A stretch of DNA of 64,000 nucleotides from Dendrolimus kikuchii (GCA_019925095.2 CM034412.1:1488001-1552000); one strand, 5' to 3'. Positions 29,608-39,678 are shown, counted from the stretch's first letter. The notes: a model not told the origin generated them from the sequence alone. Numbers and translations are program-made.

Positions 29608-29762
29608 TACCAAGTTTACTGATCACTGTTCTGAGAAAGCTATCAAATTCTAAGATTCCTTCGTAGTGAGTGTAGTGAAATATGAGGGTATTCGAACAAA
29701 TTATTTTTATAGTTACGAAGGCGCGGAGTAAACCCTAGTTGATAATAAAACTACGCACTACC

Positions 29763-30077
29763 TTTTTTTTTTAATGCAGGAGCTCAGCAGACAGACAGAC
29801 GGCCCACTTGATGGAAAGCGGTTACCATCGCCTATAGACATTTGCAACACCAAAGGTGCTACAAATGCGCTGCTGCTCTCTTAAGGGAGACTGGAACCTG
29901 ATCACAAATGCCAGAACACAACTCATGGTTGTTATGGTGACATACTTTAGACCAGGGGTGGTAGCTATCCAGTCGGGCAAATGCCCTACCACCTGACTGT
30001 GGGTTGTTTTGTCGCCTCTTACGACAGGCCGCCCGACCGCAGGAAATTGTATTCTTTCTCCGTTTCTACACGGATAA
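29763..30077 (-). mobile_element. SINE-A full-length copy, head-to-head with next
   Basis: Poly-T at 29763 and complete body to TCTACACGGATAA. Only 13 bp separate its 5' end from the 5' end of the plus-strand copy at 30091, so the pair can form a long imperfect RNA hairpin. Confidence 0.85.
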
Positions 30078-30090
30078 TACCTATTAGATA

Positions 30091-30329
30091 CCTGCAGGAA
30101 CGAAGAAAGATCATTTTCCTGCCTTGGGGCGTCGTATTTGCCCATCTGGATGGCTAACACCCCTGGTCTAATGTATACCGCCATAACGACCTTGAGTTGT
30201 GTTGCAGGCTCCAGTTTCTCTTTAAAGAGCGGTAGCACCTTCGGTGTGACAAATGTTCATAGGCGATTGTAATTGCTTTCCATCAGGTGGTCCGTCCGCC
30301 TGTATATTGAACTCTTGTAATAAAAAAAA
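30091..30329 (+). mobile_element. SINE-A, diverged copy
   Basis: It starts CTGCAGGAACGAAGAAAGAT and ends CTCTTGTAATAAAAAAAAG. A deletion removes the GTCGTAAGAGGCGAC to GGCA block. It is more diverged than its partner at 29763. Confidence 0.75.
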
Positions 30330-30568
30330 GCGTCACCCCTTTTGATTTCTGGTCAAAAACTCTCGAAGAATTTCCAAGTATTTTTTTCTGATTCATTTTC
30401 TTAGACAATGGCTAAATTTTTTACACATTTCTCACGTGTTACATTCGTCTGTGAAGGTCTAGAGTTCATTTTAAACATAAGTTAGCGCACGTTATCTTGC
30501 TTTTTCAAAAACATCCGGGATTTGCATGAATATTACTTAAGTATATTTTTGTGCTACTCAGGAATTTT
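30330..30568. other. No feature recognised
   Basis: AT-rich, 240 bp, no supported feature. Confidence 0.4.
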
Positions 30569-30684
30569 GAAGTGATACTTCTTTAGAATCGTCATGATTT
30601 GAAACTCGAAATGAAAATGCGACACTAAAAATGAGATAAACACATAAATCTGTAGGACTAAGCCTGCGAGAGAATGAGACACAA
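30569..30684 (+). repeat. Repeat I, copy 1 (GAAGTGATACTTC end)
   Basis: It begins with the palindrome GAAGTGATACTTC and continues GATTTGAAACTCGAAATGA, GCGACACTAAAAATGAGATA and GCGAGAGAATGAGAC. An inverted copy lies at 35870-35986. Confidence 0.6.
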
Positions 30685-30908
30685 TACATACATAACTTCA
30701 CGCCAGTTCCCTTGCGGGGTAGGCACGAACAACAAAGCGCCATGCAGGCTTATTCTTACACATCTCACTTGCTTCTTTGACATTCATAGCTCTTGTCATG
30801 CACGCTCGTCTGTTCTTAAGGCTTCTGCTAGTACACGATCAATTTGATCATGGAAGGTGTGTCGTGGCCTTCCACGACTTCTGCATCCATCCACTTTTGC
30901 ATTGTATA
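30685..30908 (-). mobile_element. RTE-A copy 11
   Basis: CATACATAACTTCACGCCAG through CATCCACTTTTGCATTGTAT; a small deletion (CTGACATCACC) at about 30822. 5'-truncated. Confidence 0.78.
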
Positions 30909-31235
30909 GATAAATAGAATACATAATATTTAATAATTTAAACACTATTGCTCATACAGATAGAGTTGAAAATCTTGAAGTTTTTCATTAATATTTCAAA
31001 TGTCGTATTTTAAAGCTTAAATATATTGTAACAATATAATATATGAAATGTGACGTCACGAAATTTAGAATCCCTCCCACCCCTTGGCACACTTTGGTTC
31101 ACTTCTACTGCGTGTGAACTGCACACACGTTTTTTTTATTCATATTATAATTACATACATACTATCACGCCTCTTTCCTTAGGGGTAGGATTAGATAATG
31201 ACAAGACAACTGCATTGATTCCTTTGAAATATTTG
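30909..31235. other. No feature recognised
   Basis: AT-rich; a 147-codon frame (31050-31493) runs into the hAT element and its second half is an effect of TTCGAA-rich repeats, so no gene is called. Confidence 0.4.
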
Positions 31236-31243
31236 TATAACAC

Positions 31244-31704
31244 TAGGGGTGTGCGAATAATTCGAACTTACGAATTATTCGTTCCGAATCGAATATCAAT
31301 CGAATTGAATAATCCGAAAATTCGAATTGTTCGAAAGTACCCGAATAATTCGAACTTTTCCAAATTATTCGCGAATTATTATAATATTCGCAAATTTCGA
31401 GTATTTTTTCGTATAGATTTTTTTCAAACGGAAATTAATGATTATAAAAACCAAAATGAATTGAAAAGATCTCTTGCCAATATTAGTATCTAGATTTTTT
31501 ATGTTACTGACAGAAATGAACAATAATCAAAAAGTATATTATTCATAAGTAGAATATTTTGATACACGATGAAATGGAATTCAAATTGGAAACAATACAA
31601 AATCCAGTGATATTTCGATAAATCGCGATTTGTTCGAATTATTCGTCGAATTTAGAATAATTCGAATTATTGGGTTCGATTCGAATGATATTCGCACACC
31701 CCTA
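31244..31704. mobile_element. Non-autonomous hAT element, TTCGAA-rich
   Basis: 461 bp with ends TAGGGGTGTGCGAATA and its near-inverse TATTCGCACACCCCTA. The 8-bp flanks are TATAACAC (31236-31243) and TATAACAT (31705-31712). The interior is built from AATTATTCG/CGAATAATTCGAA words, so it can fold extensively. No transposase. Confidence 0.85.
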
Positions 31705-31754
31705 TATAACATGTATTTTAAAAGAACAGAGCTTGAAATAGATAAACATTATGA

Positions 31755-31925
31755 ATAAAAGAATTTTCAGCTTGACGTTTTGCTGGGGAGTATATCGCAG
31801 CGGCTCCACACAGCGATAACACGTTGCGAAGCCGTGTAGATAGAATAGGAAGTAGACTTAAATTTTAACTTAGGTACATGTGTGACCTTCAAAAAATGTT
31901 CGCATGTGAAACTTATTTTAATTAA
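31755..31925 (+). mobile_element. LINE 3' UTR fragment with stem-loop
   Basis: TTTTGCTGGGGAG, then CTCCACACAGC and ATAACACGTTGCGAAGC, then TTAAATTTTAACTTAGG and GACCTTCAAAAAATGTTC. Same order as the inverted copy at 13522, here on the plus strand. Confidence 0.6.
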
Positions 31926-32059
31926 TACTTTAATTATACGTTTTATTATAATTTTATATACAGATCTTTGTAATTATCTTTGTTCTAAATTTAAAAAAAA
32001 ATGCACACTATTATTATTGTTGAAGCTTAGGAAGTCTTCAATTAAGCAGATTTTAATAA

Positions 32060-32136
32060 TGCATGCGTTCCGGCCAGGATTCGAACCCGCGCCTCTCGAA
32101 TTTGGAACGCGAATGCGCTAACCACTAAACTACCAC
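32060..32136 (-). mobile_element. SINE head, tRNA-like with good B-box
   Basis: Minus strand: GGTAGTTTAGTGGTTAGCGC (A-box region) then GCGGGTTCGAATCCTGGCCG, a perfect GGTTCGAATCC B-box. It looks like a SINE-T1 relative cut short by the minisatellite. It is not called a tRNA gene because the acceptor stem does not pair. Confidence 0.6.
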
Positions 32137-32170
32137 CGTTCATTCGTTCCACTTTGCCCTCTGTTAATAT

Positions 32171-32560
32171 ACATGAAAAGGAATCGTGTCGTAAAAGGTG
32201 ACTAAGCTGTACAGAGAAGGAGTCATGTCGTAAAAAGTGACTACGCTGTACATGAGAAGGAATCGTGTCGTAAAAAGTGACAAAGCTGTACATGAGAAGG
32301 AGTCATGTCGTAAGAAGTGACTAAGCTGTACATGAAAAGGAATCGTGTCGTAAAAATGACTGTAACATGAGAAGGAGACATGTCGTAAAAAGTGACTACG
32401 CTGTACATGAGAAGGAATCATGTCGTAAAAAGTGACTAAGCTGTACATGAGAAGGAGTCATGTCGTAAAAAGTGACTAAGCTGTATATTAGAAGGAGTCA
32501 TGTCGTAAAAAATGACTAAGTTGTACATGAGAAGGAGTCATGTCGTAAAAAGTGACCAAA
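32171..32560. repeat. 40-bp minisatellite, ten units
   Basis: The unit contains GAGAAGGAGTCATGTCGTAA and AAGTGACTAAGCTGTACAT. GTCGTAA starts at 32188, 32227, 32267, 32307, 32347, 32382, 32422, 32462, 32502 and 32542, so the period is 39-40 bp with one 35-bp unit. Two unit types (AATCGTG and AGTCATG) tend to alternate in the first half, suggesting an 80-bp higher-order unit. Confidence 0.9.
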
Positions 32561-32566
32561 TATCTT

Positions 32567-32930
32567 CCCTCTTCTTTATTCAAATGTTCTTAAACAAAAT
32601 TTTATTTTATACACGATAAAATAACTTTCACATTTACATATAAATTATTATAGCTACATATGAAATGTGCTATAGTATATGTTGTTTATCATTGTGCATT
32701 CAGCGCTAAAATAATGCACAAACACGCTTAGCATTTGTCTATTTGTTTAGAACAACTTGTTACATCATTAAACAACACGTTACTTTTGATATTTACTTAT
32801 TTCATAACACCTAACACTTCAGGTTATTTATGATGATACTTTTATCTTATTTTAACTTCCAATTCCAAAACCAATTCGTTTTCGCCGGAATACTCACATT
32901 TTTTCATTGCTTTATGGTATTTATTCATCC
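32567..32930. other. AT-rich, no feature recognised
   Basis: About 360 bp, very AT-rich. Nothing supported. Confidence 0.4.
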
Positions 32931-32933
32931 CTA

Positions 32934-33478
32934 CTACTCCACAGTACCTTAAAGAACGCTTTGAATTTATTTCTTGCTCTCAAAATTTACGCCCTTCCAG
33001 TCAACATAGACTTATTACTCCTATTCATAATACAACGGTTTTTAATCATTCTTTCACGGTTAAGGCTGTCCAACTTTGGAATACATTGCCTGCTGCTGTC
33101 AGACAAGCAAAATTTCTAATAACATTTAAGAACATGGTCAGGAAATACTATCTGCAATATAATGATATGTAATTTTATATAATTAGTATTACACTGCATA
33201 TAGCTATATATTTATTATGTTTATATAGTTGAATTTTATCACCATATCCTGTATATGTATATAACTTATGTGTATATTTGTATATATAGTATAGTTATTA
33301 TTAAAATGTAAGTAATCGTACAATAATTATGTATACCAACATCGCCACTCCTAATCAGCAATATTCTTGCCACGGGTTGTCTGGAAGAGATCGCTTTTTA
33401 GAGATAAGACTGCCCTTTGTACATATTTAGAATAATACTAGTTCGGAAGTTTTCTGTAATGTCGTACAATAAAGTGTT
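32934..33478 (+). pseudogene. LINE-C copy 2: RT C-terminus and 3' UTR
   Basis: From about 32950 one plus frame reads LKERFEFISCSQNLRPSSQH, HNTTVFNHSFTVKAVQLWNT and LPAAVRQAKFLITFKNMVRK, ending at TAA 33171-33173. It is colinear with LINE-C copy 1 (LKERFEF...SFTVQTERLWNVLP). The 3' UTR has GGTTGTCTGGAAGAGATCGC, ATAAGACTGCCCTTTGTAC and a final CAATAAAGTG. Only the post-RT tail survives. Confidence 0.75.
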
Positions 33479-33479
33479 A

Positions 33480-33984
33480 TCTATCTAACTTTTAAGGGCC
33501 ATAAGCCACATGCTGCACTCACAGTTATATAATTGTTAACTCGTTAGTTGAGTTGGAATTTATATTCGTATATTCCTCCTTGTAATGGAGAGCGGTCCGG
33601 GTTGTAGACGATCCTGACTTTACAGTCTAGAACCTTCAAGCCTTAGAAATATTGACGCTCTCGGCGTGTTCTACCGTCTGTACCTCGGAGAATGTTTTAA
33701 TGATCTATTTGATCCGGCTCGAAGGACCAGTTGTTTGAGTTTTCAGGGTTCACAGAGGACATATAATAAGCGCTAAAGATTTTTTTGATTGGATTGCGAG
33801 TAGTCGTATTTTGAAGTCGTTGAATTGATATTCAAATTGATGTTTATAAATCATGTTACGTTCTTCTTCCAGTAGTGTCAAGTACACGTTCGCGTATGGA
33901 CAGTGTCTGCGTCGCCATTTTAGCATTTCACCACTCGCTGGCGTCAATTTTTGCTCACTTCTTCAACACTTGGAAGTGATCCAC
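33480..33984. other. Unassigned
   Basis: About 500 bp of mixed composition; the minus 65-codon frame (33750-33947) has no recognisable motif. Confidence 0.35.
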
Positions 33985-34225
33985 TGTACATGACGCACGC
34001 TCCTTCATGCTGTACGTGAGCAAGCTGTGGAATGAACTTCCTCCTGCGGTTTTCCCAGTACGCTACAATATAGGACTCTTAAAAAAAGGCGTAAACAGAT
34101 ATTTAGTCTCAACGAGGTGGGCCTCGAATGGGCTCCCTGAGTGTTGCATATGTCCATGGGCGACGGTAACCATTTGTCATTGAGTGGACCCGTCTTTTCA
34201 GTTTCTATCTAATAAAAGCATTTTT
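33985..34225 (+). pseudogene. LINE-B 3' end: protein C-terminus and tail
   Basis: From 34019 the frame gives SKLWNELPPAVFPVRYNIGL and LKKGVNRYLVST, a C-terminal block common in the insect LINE type seen at 43.9-45.9 kb. It is followed by GTTGCATATGTCCATGGGCG and GGTAACCATTTGTCATTGAG, the tail that LINE-B shares with SINE-A. This plus-strand copy links the LINE protein directly to the SINE-A-like tail. Confidence 0.65.
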
Positions 34226-34724
34226 AAAATAAGCTGAGCCGTTTCGGGATCTATACGAGATAAACCTTCATACAGACTGACAGATGAAAATTCTTAGAAT
34301 TGTCATTAAGCATTGATTTATATAGCCAGCATAAACGATGAACACAGTGATTATTTGTCATCTCTACAGAACACTTCAGTGAGCATGATCTGACACGCAC
34401 TTGACCTATTTTTCAACAATCATATTATAACAGCTGTACGGGCTAGCAGCCGTACATTGCCGTATCAAGTGACATAGGGGGTTCTCCTACATAGGATGTT
34501 AATGATAAAAGTTGCTAGATGTAACTTGTTTATTGCTAAAGTTATGCTAATTAAATGATAGTGCTAGGATCAGAGGCTGTTTTGCCGACTCACTGAATAC
34601 GTTGCTAATAGAGTACTGATCAATGCTGTATGCTAAAATGCACGTGTCGACGTAAACTGATGCTATGCTAGCTGATACCACTGTTGATAAATTTTATAAA
34701 TATGACAGGTCTGGAATTACCGTT
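34226..34724. other. Unassigned
   Basis: About 500 bp. A small hairpin ACGGCTGCTAGCCCGT-like (34438-34465) is present; otherwise nothing is supported. Confidence 0.35.
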
Positions 34725-35038
34725 TTATCCGTGCAGGAACGGAGAAAGAATACAATTTCCTGCGGCCGGGAGGCCTGTCGTAAGAGGCGACAAAACAACC
34801 CACAGCCAGGTGGTAGGGCGTTTGGCCGACTGGATGGCTACCACCCCTGGTCTAAAGTATGTCGTCATAACAACCTTGAGTTGTGTTCCGGCATTAGTGA
34901 CCAGGTTCCAGTCTCCTTTAAGAGAGCAGCAGCGCATTTGTAGCACCTTTGGTGTTATAAATGTCCATAGGCGATGGTAACCGCTTTCCATCAAGTGGGC
35001 CGTCTGCCTGTCTGCTGAATTCCTGCAATAAAAAAAAA
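34725..35038 (+). mobile_element. SINE-A full-length copy
   Basis: TTATCCGTGCAGGAACGGAG through TTCCTGCAATAAAAAAAA. Complete order of blocks; one of the best reference copies. Confidence 0.87.
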
Positions 35039-35387
35039 CCTGCCATCAAATAACAATTCCATTCCTTAAGTTAACAGAATAAACCCAAAGTAGTTCAAGA
35101 CCCCTTTTACTTTACAGAAATTATAAGAGGCCGACCTTTAAGCATTATAGCTGCTGCCGATGTGATATCTTCACGTAATAACAGCATAATTAGTCCAAGA
35201 TTTTAGGGTTTCGAAGACATTTTGGCAGAACAAGATCCATTATAAAGTTGTTACATCTGCGTCGGTCTATATGTTTGTATAATATGCCATTGTCATTTTT
35301 ATCAGAATGTACTGGGTCTATATTGACGTGAAAACTTCTCTAGGCACGTTGGGCACTTTTGGGATGGGGAAAAAGCACTGAAGTAGC
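35039..35387. other. No feature recognised
   Basis: About 350 bp without a supported feature. Confidence 0.4.
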
Positions 35388-35666
35388 GTCACGGCTACTG
35401 ACAAATGGCCGAAACGTCGGAATAATAAAAATCATATAAATTACATACATACATACATAATTTCACGTCAGTTCCCTTGCGGGGTAGGCACGAACAACAG
35501 AGCGCCATTCAGGCTTATTCTTACACACCTCACTTGCTTCTTTGACATTCATAACTCTTTTCATGCACGCTCGTCTGTTCTTAAGGCTCCTGACATCACC
35601 TTCTGCTAGTACACGATCAATTTGATCATCAAATAAATTACCGCGCTTAAAACCGGTAAAACGTAG
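35388..35666 (+). mobile_element. LINE-D 3' end, split by RTE-A
   Basis: GGCTACTGACAAATGGCCGA and AACGTCGGAATAATAAAAAT on the left, and AAATAAATTACCGCGCTTAA and CGTAGTTTTATTA on the right. The RTE-A at 35445-35627 interrupts it. Confidence 0.7.
35445..35627 (-). mobile_element. RTE-A copy 12, nested in LINE-D
   Basis: Flanked by ATCATATAAATTAC (35431-35444) and ATCAAATAAATTAC (35628-35641), a 14-bp TSD with one mismatch. It has a (CATA)n tail and the last ~55 codons. Confidence 0.85.
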
Positions 35667-35742
35667 TTTTATTATTTACACTTGTCGCGAAACTGAAGAA
35701 AATATTATCGCAATCGTGTAATTCATCATCTAAATATTTGTA

Positions 35743-35865
35743 TCTATACTAATATTATAAAGATTTGTATTTTTGTATGTTTGTAACGAATAAACTCAAA
35801 AACTACTGGACCGAGTTTAAAAATTCTTTCACCATTAGAATGCTACATTACTCTAATCTGTGCTG
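35743..35865 (+). mobile_element. Helitron 5' fragment
   Basis: TCTATACTAATATTATAAAG followed by AAACTACTGGACCGAGTTTA is a Helitron start. The 3' end is missing and repeat I follows. Confidence 0.55.
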
Positions 35866-35869
35866 CACA

Positions 35870-35986
35870 GTGTAAAACTCGTATCTCATTCTCTCGCATG
35901 CTTAGTTCTATATATTTATATCTTTTTAGTGTCGCTTTTTCATTTCATCGAGTTTCAAATCATAGCGACTAAAGAAGTTTCACTTC
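35870..35986 (-). repeat. Repeat I, copy 2
   Basis: Inverse of 30569-30684, ending GAAGTTTCACTTC at 35974-35986. Confidence 0.6.
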
Positions 35987-36109
35987 AAAAAATGTTGTAA
36001 AATGAAAACAAAGGACGTAAGATTTTTGAGATGAGGCCCTCTGAACGAATTTTGATCATTCTTATTGCTTTGGATTCAGTACAACTTCAAAATTGTCCTA
36101 TATAAGCTT

Positions 36110-36328
36110 GCAGAAGTCGTGGAAGGCCACGACACACCTTCCATGATCAAATTGATCGGGTACTAGCTGAAGGTGATGTCAGGAGCCTTAAGAACAGACG
36201 AGCGTGCATGACAAGAGTTATGAATGTCAAAGAAGCAAGTGAGGTGTGTAAAAATAAGCCTGAATGGCGCTCTGTTGTTCGTGCCTACTCCGCAAGGAAA
36301 CTGACGTGAAGTTATGTATGTATGTATG
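36110..36328 (+). mobile_element. RTE-A copy 13
   Basis: Flanked by TATAAGCTT at 36101-36109 and 36329-36337. It begins GCAGAAGTCGTGGAAGGCCA and ends (TATG)n. Confidence 0.83.
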
Positions 36329-36337
36329 TATAAGCTT

Positions 36338-36642
36338 TTAGAGTCGTGTAGACGAATGATGAATAAATATAATGACCGTTGGAGACATATACGGAACTCT
36401 TGGTTGCGCGTCGACTGACACGCACTTGGCCCATCTTTCTGTTTACACAAGGATAAACGCGCAACACGTGAGATGGCAGCAAATTGTGCGATTTGCATTG
36501 CAAGCGAATGCACGCAAGGCCACCAATGACGGACTGCGCGTTACATTGTCTGGCTTTTACGCTATCTTACGACAGTATCAGATATTCCTATTGTTTAGTA
36601 GCGACTAAATCGTCGTCTTGACGATGATGGAAGAATTGATTG
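36338..36642. other. Unassigned, GC-neutral
   Basis: About 300 bp. CTGACACGCACTTGGCCC at 36415 resembles CTGACACGCACTTGACC at 34391, hinting at an uncharacterised repeat. The 78-codon plus frame has no recognised motif. Confidence 0.35.
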
Positions 36643-36956
36643 TTTTTTTTTTATTGCAGGAGTTCAGCAGACAGGCAGACGGCCCACTTGATGGAAAGCG
36701 GTTACCATCGTCTATGGATATTTGCAACAGCAAAGCTGCTACAAATGCGCTACTGCTCTCTTAAGTGAGTCTAGAATCTGGTCACTAATGCCGGAACACA
36801 ACTCAAAGTTGTTATGGCGGCATGCCCTAGACCAGGGGTGGTAGCCATCCAGTCGGGCAAATACCCTATCACCTGGCTGTGGGTTTTTTTGTCGCCTCTT
36901 ACAACAGGACGCCCGGCCGCAGGAAGTTGTATTCTTTCTCCGTTCCTGCACGGATT
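36643..36956 (-). mobile_element. SINE-A full-length copy
   Basis: Poly-T, full body, CTGCACGGAT end. GTCGCCTCTTACAACAGG has one change in the stem. Confidence 0.85.
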
Positions 36957-37010
36957 GGTATAAACAGACTACGGTTAGAGCGATCACTATATACATCTAC
37001 TACATACATA

Positions 37011-37401
37011 TCTATTTATATATATAAAAATCAATTGCTGTCCGTTAGTCTCGCTAAAACTCGAGAACGGCTGAACTGATTTGGCTAATTTTGCTTTTGA
37101 ATTATTTGTGGAAGTCCAGGGAAGGTTTAAAAGGTAAAGGTAAAGGAGTAAATATGAAAAAAATGCTTGGAATATAGTATAAACAACAATTTCGCTTTCC
37201 CTTAGATACTATTCCTATTCCTGCCTGTCAAACGTTTGACGTTCGTTCCGTCGTTTAGAAATCAATTAAATTCAAAAGTGAAGATTTTTTTTCATTTTTT
37301 TGGTTTTGAATGTCAAACGTTTGATGTTCGTCCCGTCGTTCAGAAATCAACGTTTTTATTTATTGATTCTGAGGCGGTACGAAGTTTTCCGGGTCAGCTA
37401 G
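37011..37401 (+). mobile_element. Non-autonomous Helitron, 391 bp
   Basis: TCTATTTATATATATAAAAA after A37010, ending CCGGGTCAGCTAG before T37402. Same family as 26407-26844. No coding. Confidence 0.77.
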
Positions 37402-37498
37402 TATTTACTACATAAAATATGTATATCTTGTATGTGCAATATACACATAGAAAGACAGAAAGGAATTTTTTTATATTTCACAAGTTTTCACGACTACA

Positions 37499-37735
37499 TA
37501 ATAAAACTACGTTTTAACACTTTTAAACACGGTAATTTATTTGATTTATATTATTCCGACGTTTTGGCCACTTTTCAGTAGCCGTGATCACGAAAAACAA
37601 AGATGTCAAGAGTCAATGAGTACCTATTGTTAAAGTTTTATTTAGCCCACCGCCAACTTGTTCATTTTAATTAAATTAGATTATGCTCCCATTGAGTAAA
37701 TAATAACCATAAACAAAATTAAAACTAAATAACTT
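37499..37735 (-). mobile_element. LINE-D 3' end, with turned-around segment
   Basis: Antisense LINE-D (ATAAAACTACGTTTTAACAC to CCACCGCCAACTTGTTCA), then at 37672 a sense piece (TTAAATTAGATTATGCTCCC) in the opposite orientation. Confidence 0.6.
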
Positions 37736-37743
37736 GCACTCGC

Positions 37744-38180
37744 ACCTCTAGCCAGTACTAGAAATGCTATTGCCACACCACAGTCACCACTAAAACCCTT
37801 CGGTGTTCCGCCCTTCGCCTCATGTCAGGGCTATGGGTACATGGCCTAGCCCTTCCGCAAGCCCTAGTAGGCGGTGGCCTTCTATCCCCGGCATCTTCAA
37901 ACTCTTTACGCGTGGGGCACTTTCTAACGCGCCCCACGGGTGGAGGTGAGCGCGCGCGGAACACGGCGCACCCGTATCTTTCCCCAAGAAAGCTCACAGC
38001 GGCCGAAGGTCCAAACTGACCCTCCAGCGCCAACGCATCCTCCCATCCTCCTTTGGCGGGAGTGGAGCAAGGACGTAACACTCACGCTGCCACTCCGCAT
38101 CCCCCTTTGCAAGCATGACTCGCTCGCAAAAGGAGGAGACAGCATCCCACCCGGTAGGGCTGTTGACCATGGCTAAGAGG
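37744..38180. mobile_element. GC-rich retroelement-like debris
   Basis: About 435 bp clearly GC-richer than its flanks. CACTAAAACCC at 37790 resembles CACTAAAACCCC at 58870 in the GC-rich insert there, so both may derive from the 5' or ORF1 part of one LINE. Overlapping open frames on both strands are composition effects. Confidence 0.4.
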
Positions 38181-38211
38181 AAACTTCAACTACCTAGGCT
38201 TACCTTAAGAC

Positions 38212-38525
38212 TTATCCGTGCAGAAACAGAGAAAGAATACTAATTCCTGCGTTGGGGCGGCCTGTCGTAAGAGGCGACGGAACAACCCACAGCCAGGTGG
38301 TAGGGCATTTGCCCGACTGCATAGCTACCACCCCTGGTCTAAAGTATGTCGCCATAACAACCTTGATTTGTGTTCCGGCATTAGCGACCAGGTTCCGGTC
38401 TCCCTTAAGAGAGCAGCAGCGCATTTATTGTAGCACCTTTGGCGTTTTAAATGTCAATAGGCGATGGTAACCGCTATCCATCAAGTAGGCCGTCTGCCTG
38501 CCTGCTGAACTCCTGCCATAAAAAA
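38212..38525 (+). mobile_element. SINE-A full-length copy
   Basis: TTATCCGTGCAGAAACAGAG through CTGAACTCCTGCCATAAAAA. It is tail-to-tail with the copy at 38822. Confidence 0.85.
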
Positions 38526-38677
38526 GACTACTTTATAATAACTTAAGACTGTTAATAGTATTACATTTAGAGTCTTAAGGGATTAATAGGTGGAATACAA
38601 TACCCACTAATACGTATTATTTAATTATATGTATTTAGGTTAAGCATTCCTCGGTATATTAGTTTTCTTTTTATAAC

Positions 38678-38808
38678 TTCAGCAGTTACCATCGCCTAAT
38701 GACATTTGCAAAGCAAAGGCGTTACAGATGCGCTGCTACTCTCTTAAGAAAGACTGAAATCTAGCCACTTATGTCGGAACACTGCTCAAGGATGTTACGG
38801 TGGCTTCG
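38678..38808 (-). mobile_element. SINE-A, old fragment
   Basis: CAGTTACCATCGCCTAATGA, TTACAGATGCGCTGCTACTC, AATGTCGGAACAC-like order; heavily mutated. Confidence 0.55.
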
Positions 38809-38821
38809 TACAGGACGCTAC

Positions 38822-39141
38822 TTTTTTTCTTCTTTTTTTATTGCAGGAGATCAGCAGACAGGCAGACGGCCCACTTGATGGAAAGCGGTTACCATCGCCT
38901 ATGGACATTTGCAACACCAAAGTTGCTACGAATGCGCTGCTACTCTCTTAAGGGAAACTGGAACCTGGTCACTAATGCCGGAACACAACTCAAGGTTGTT
39001 ATGGCGACATACTTTAGACCAGGGATGGTAGCCATCCAGTCGGGCAAATGCCCTACAACCTGGCTGAGGGTTATTAAGTCGCCTCTTACGACAGGCCGCC
39101 CGGCCGCAGGAAATTGTATTCTATCTCCGTTCCTGCACGGC
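38822..39141 (-). mobile_element. SINE-A full-length copy
   Basis: Poly-T with interruptions, full body to CCGTTCCTGCACGG. TTATTAAGTCGCCTCTTACG shows the TTAAGTCG subtype also present at 39679, 55317 and 56140. Confidence 0.85.
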
Positions 39142-39387
39142 TGAATTTTAATGTCAAATTATGAAAAAATTAGATGAGGCCGCTATACATAAGTATATGT
39201 AGCTGAGGGACTGCATTTTTTATTTCAGTATTAAACGCGTGGTATCGTTAGGCGAGTATTCAAGAATCATAATGATGTTTTAAATGATTTTTTTATTTAA
39301 TCCATTTTTGTAAACTGTTGGTATATTTCTTGCAATACAAGAAAGTGAGGAGGCTTTACTTGTGGTGAACACGTAAAACTATTTATT
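39142..39387. other. No feature recognised
   Basis: AT-rich, 245 bp. Confidence 0.4.
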
Positions 39388-39505
39388 TTTGTATTACGAA
39401 GCTGCTAAATAGGCAGACGTCGGCGCTCACGGAAAGTGGTTACCGTCGCTTACAGACGTTTGCAACACCAAAGGCGAAGTCAACGCGTTGCCAGCGTTTA
39501 GGATA
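39388..39505 (-). mobile_element. LINE-B 3' tail fragment
   Basis: AAATAGGCAGACG, GGAAAGTGGTTACCGTCGCT and GTTTGCAACACCAAAGGCGA match the shared tail; the continuation CAACGCGTTGCCAGCG resembles LINE-B at 43.92 kb (CAACCCGCTGCCAGCC), not SINE-A. Confidence 0.6.
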
Positions 39506-39542
39506 GGATAAAGATAATGGAGATAGAGGGATAAGATAATGG

Positions 39543-39595
39543 ATTGGAATAGGGGGGTGGGATATGGGAGGGATACGGGGAGGGAGAAGTGGGTC
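39543..39595 (+). repeat. G-rich purine run, possible G-quadruplex
   Basis: AGGGGGGTGGGATATGGGAG and GGATACGGGGAGGGAG supply at least five G-runs of three or more within ~45 bp. It is quadruplex-capable by pattern only. Confidence 0.55.
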
Positions 39596-39678
39596 ATCGG
39601 AGCTCACTCATCGCACCAAACATGATTAACTCAAGGCTAACCGTTTCAGGCGGATATTTTGTGTGTTTGTAATATTCT

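Noticed and set aside
31050..31493. 147-codon plus-strand frame
   Set aside because: It crosses the left border of a hAT element with clear TSD, so it joins unrelated DNA; the second half is TTCGAA-word translation.
32060..32136. Possible tRNA gene (good B-box)
   Set aside because: The A- and B-boxes are present on the minus strand but no acceptor stem pairs and the sequence continues as a SINE head. The same applies to 29316, 48051, 7290 and 47590.
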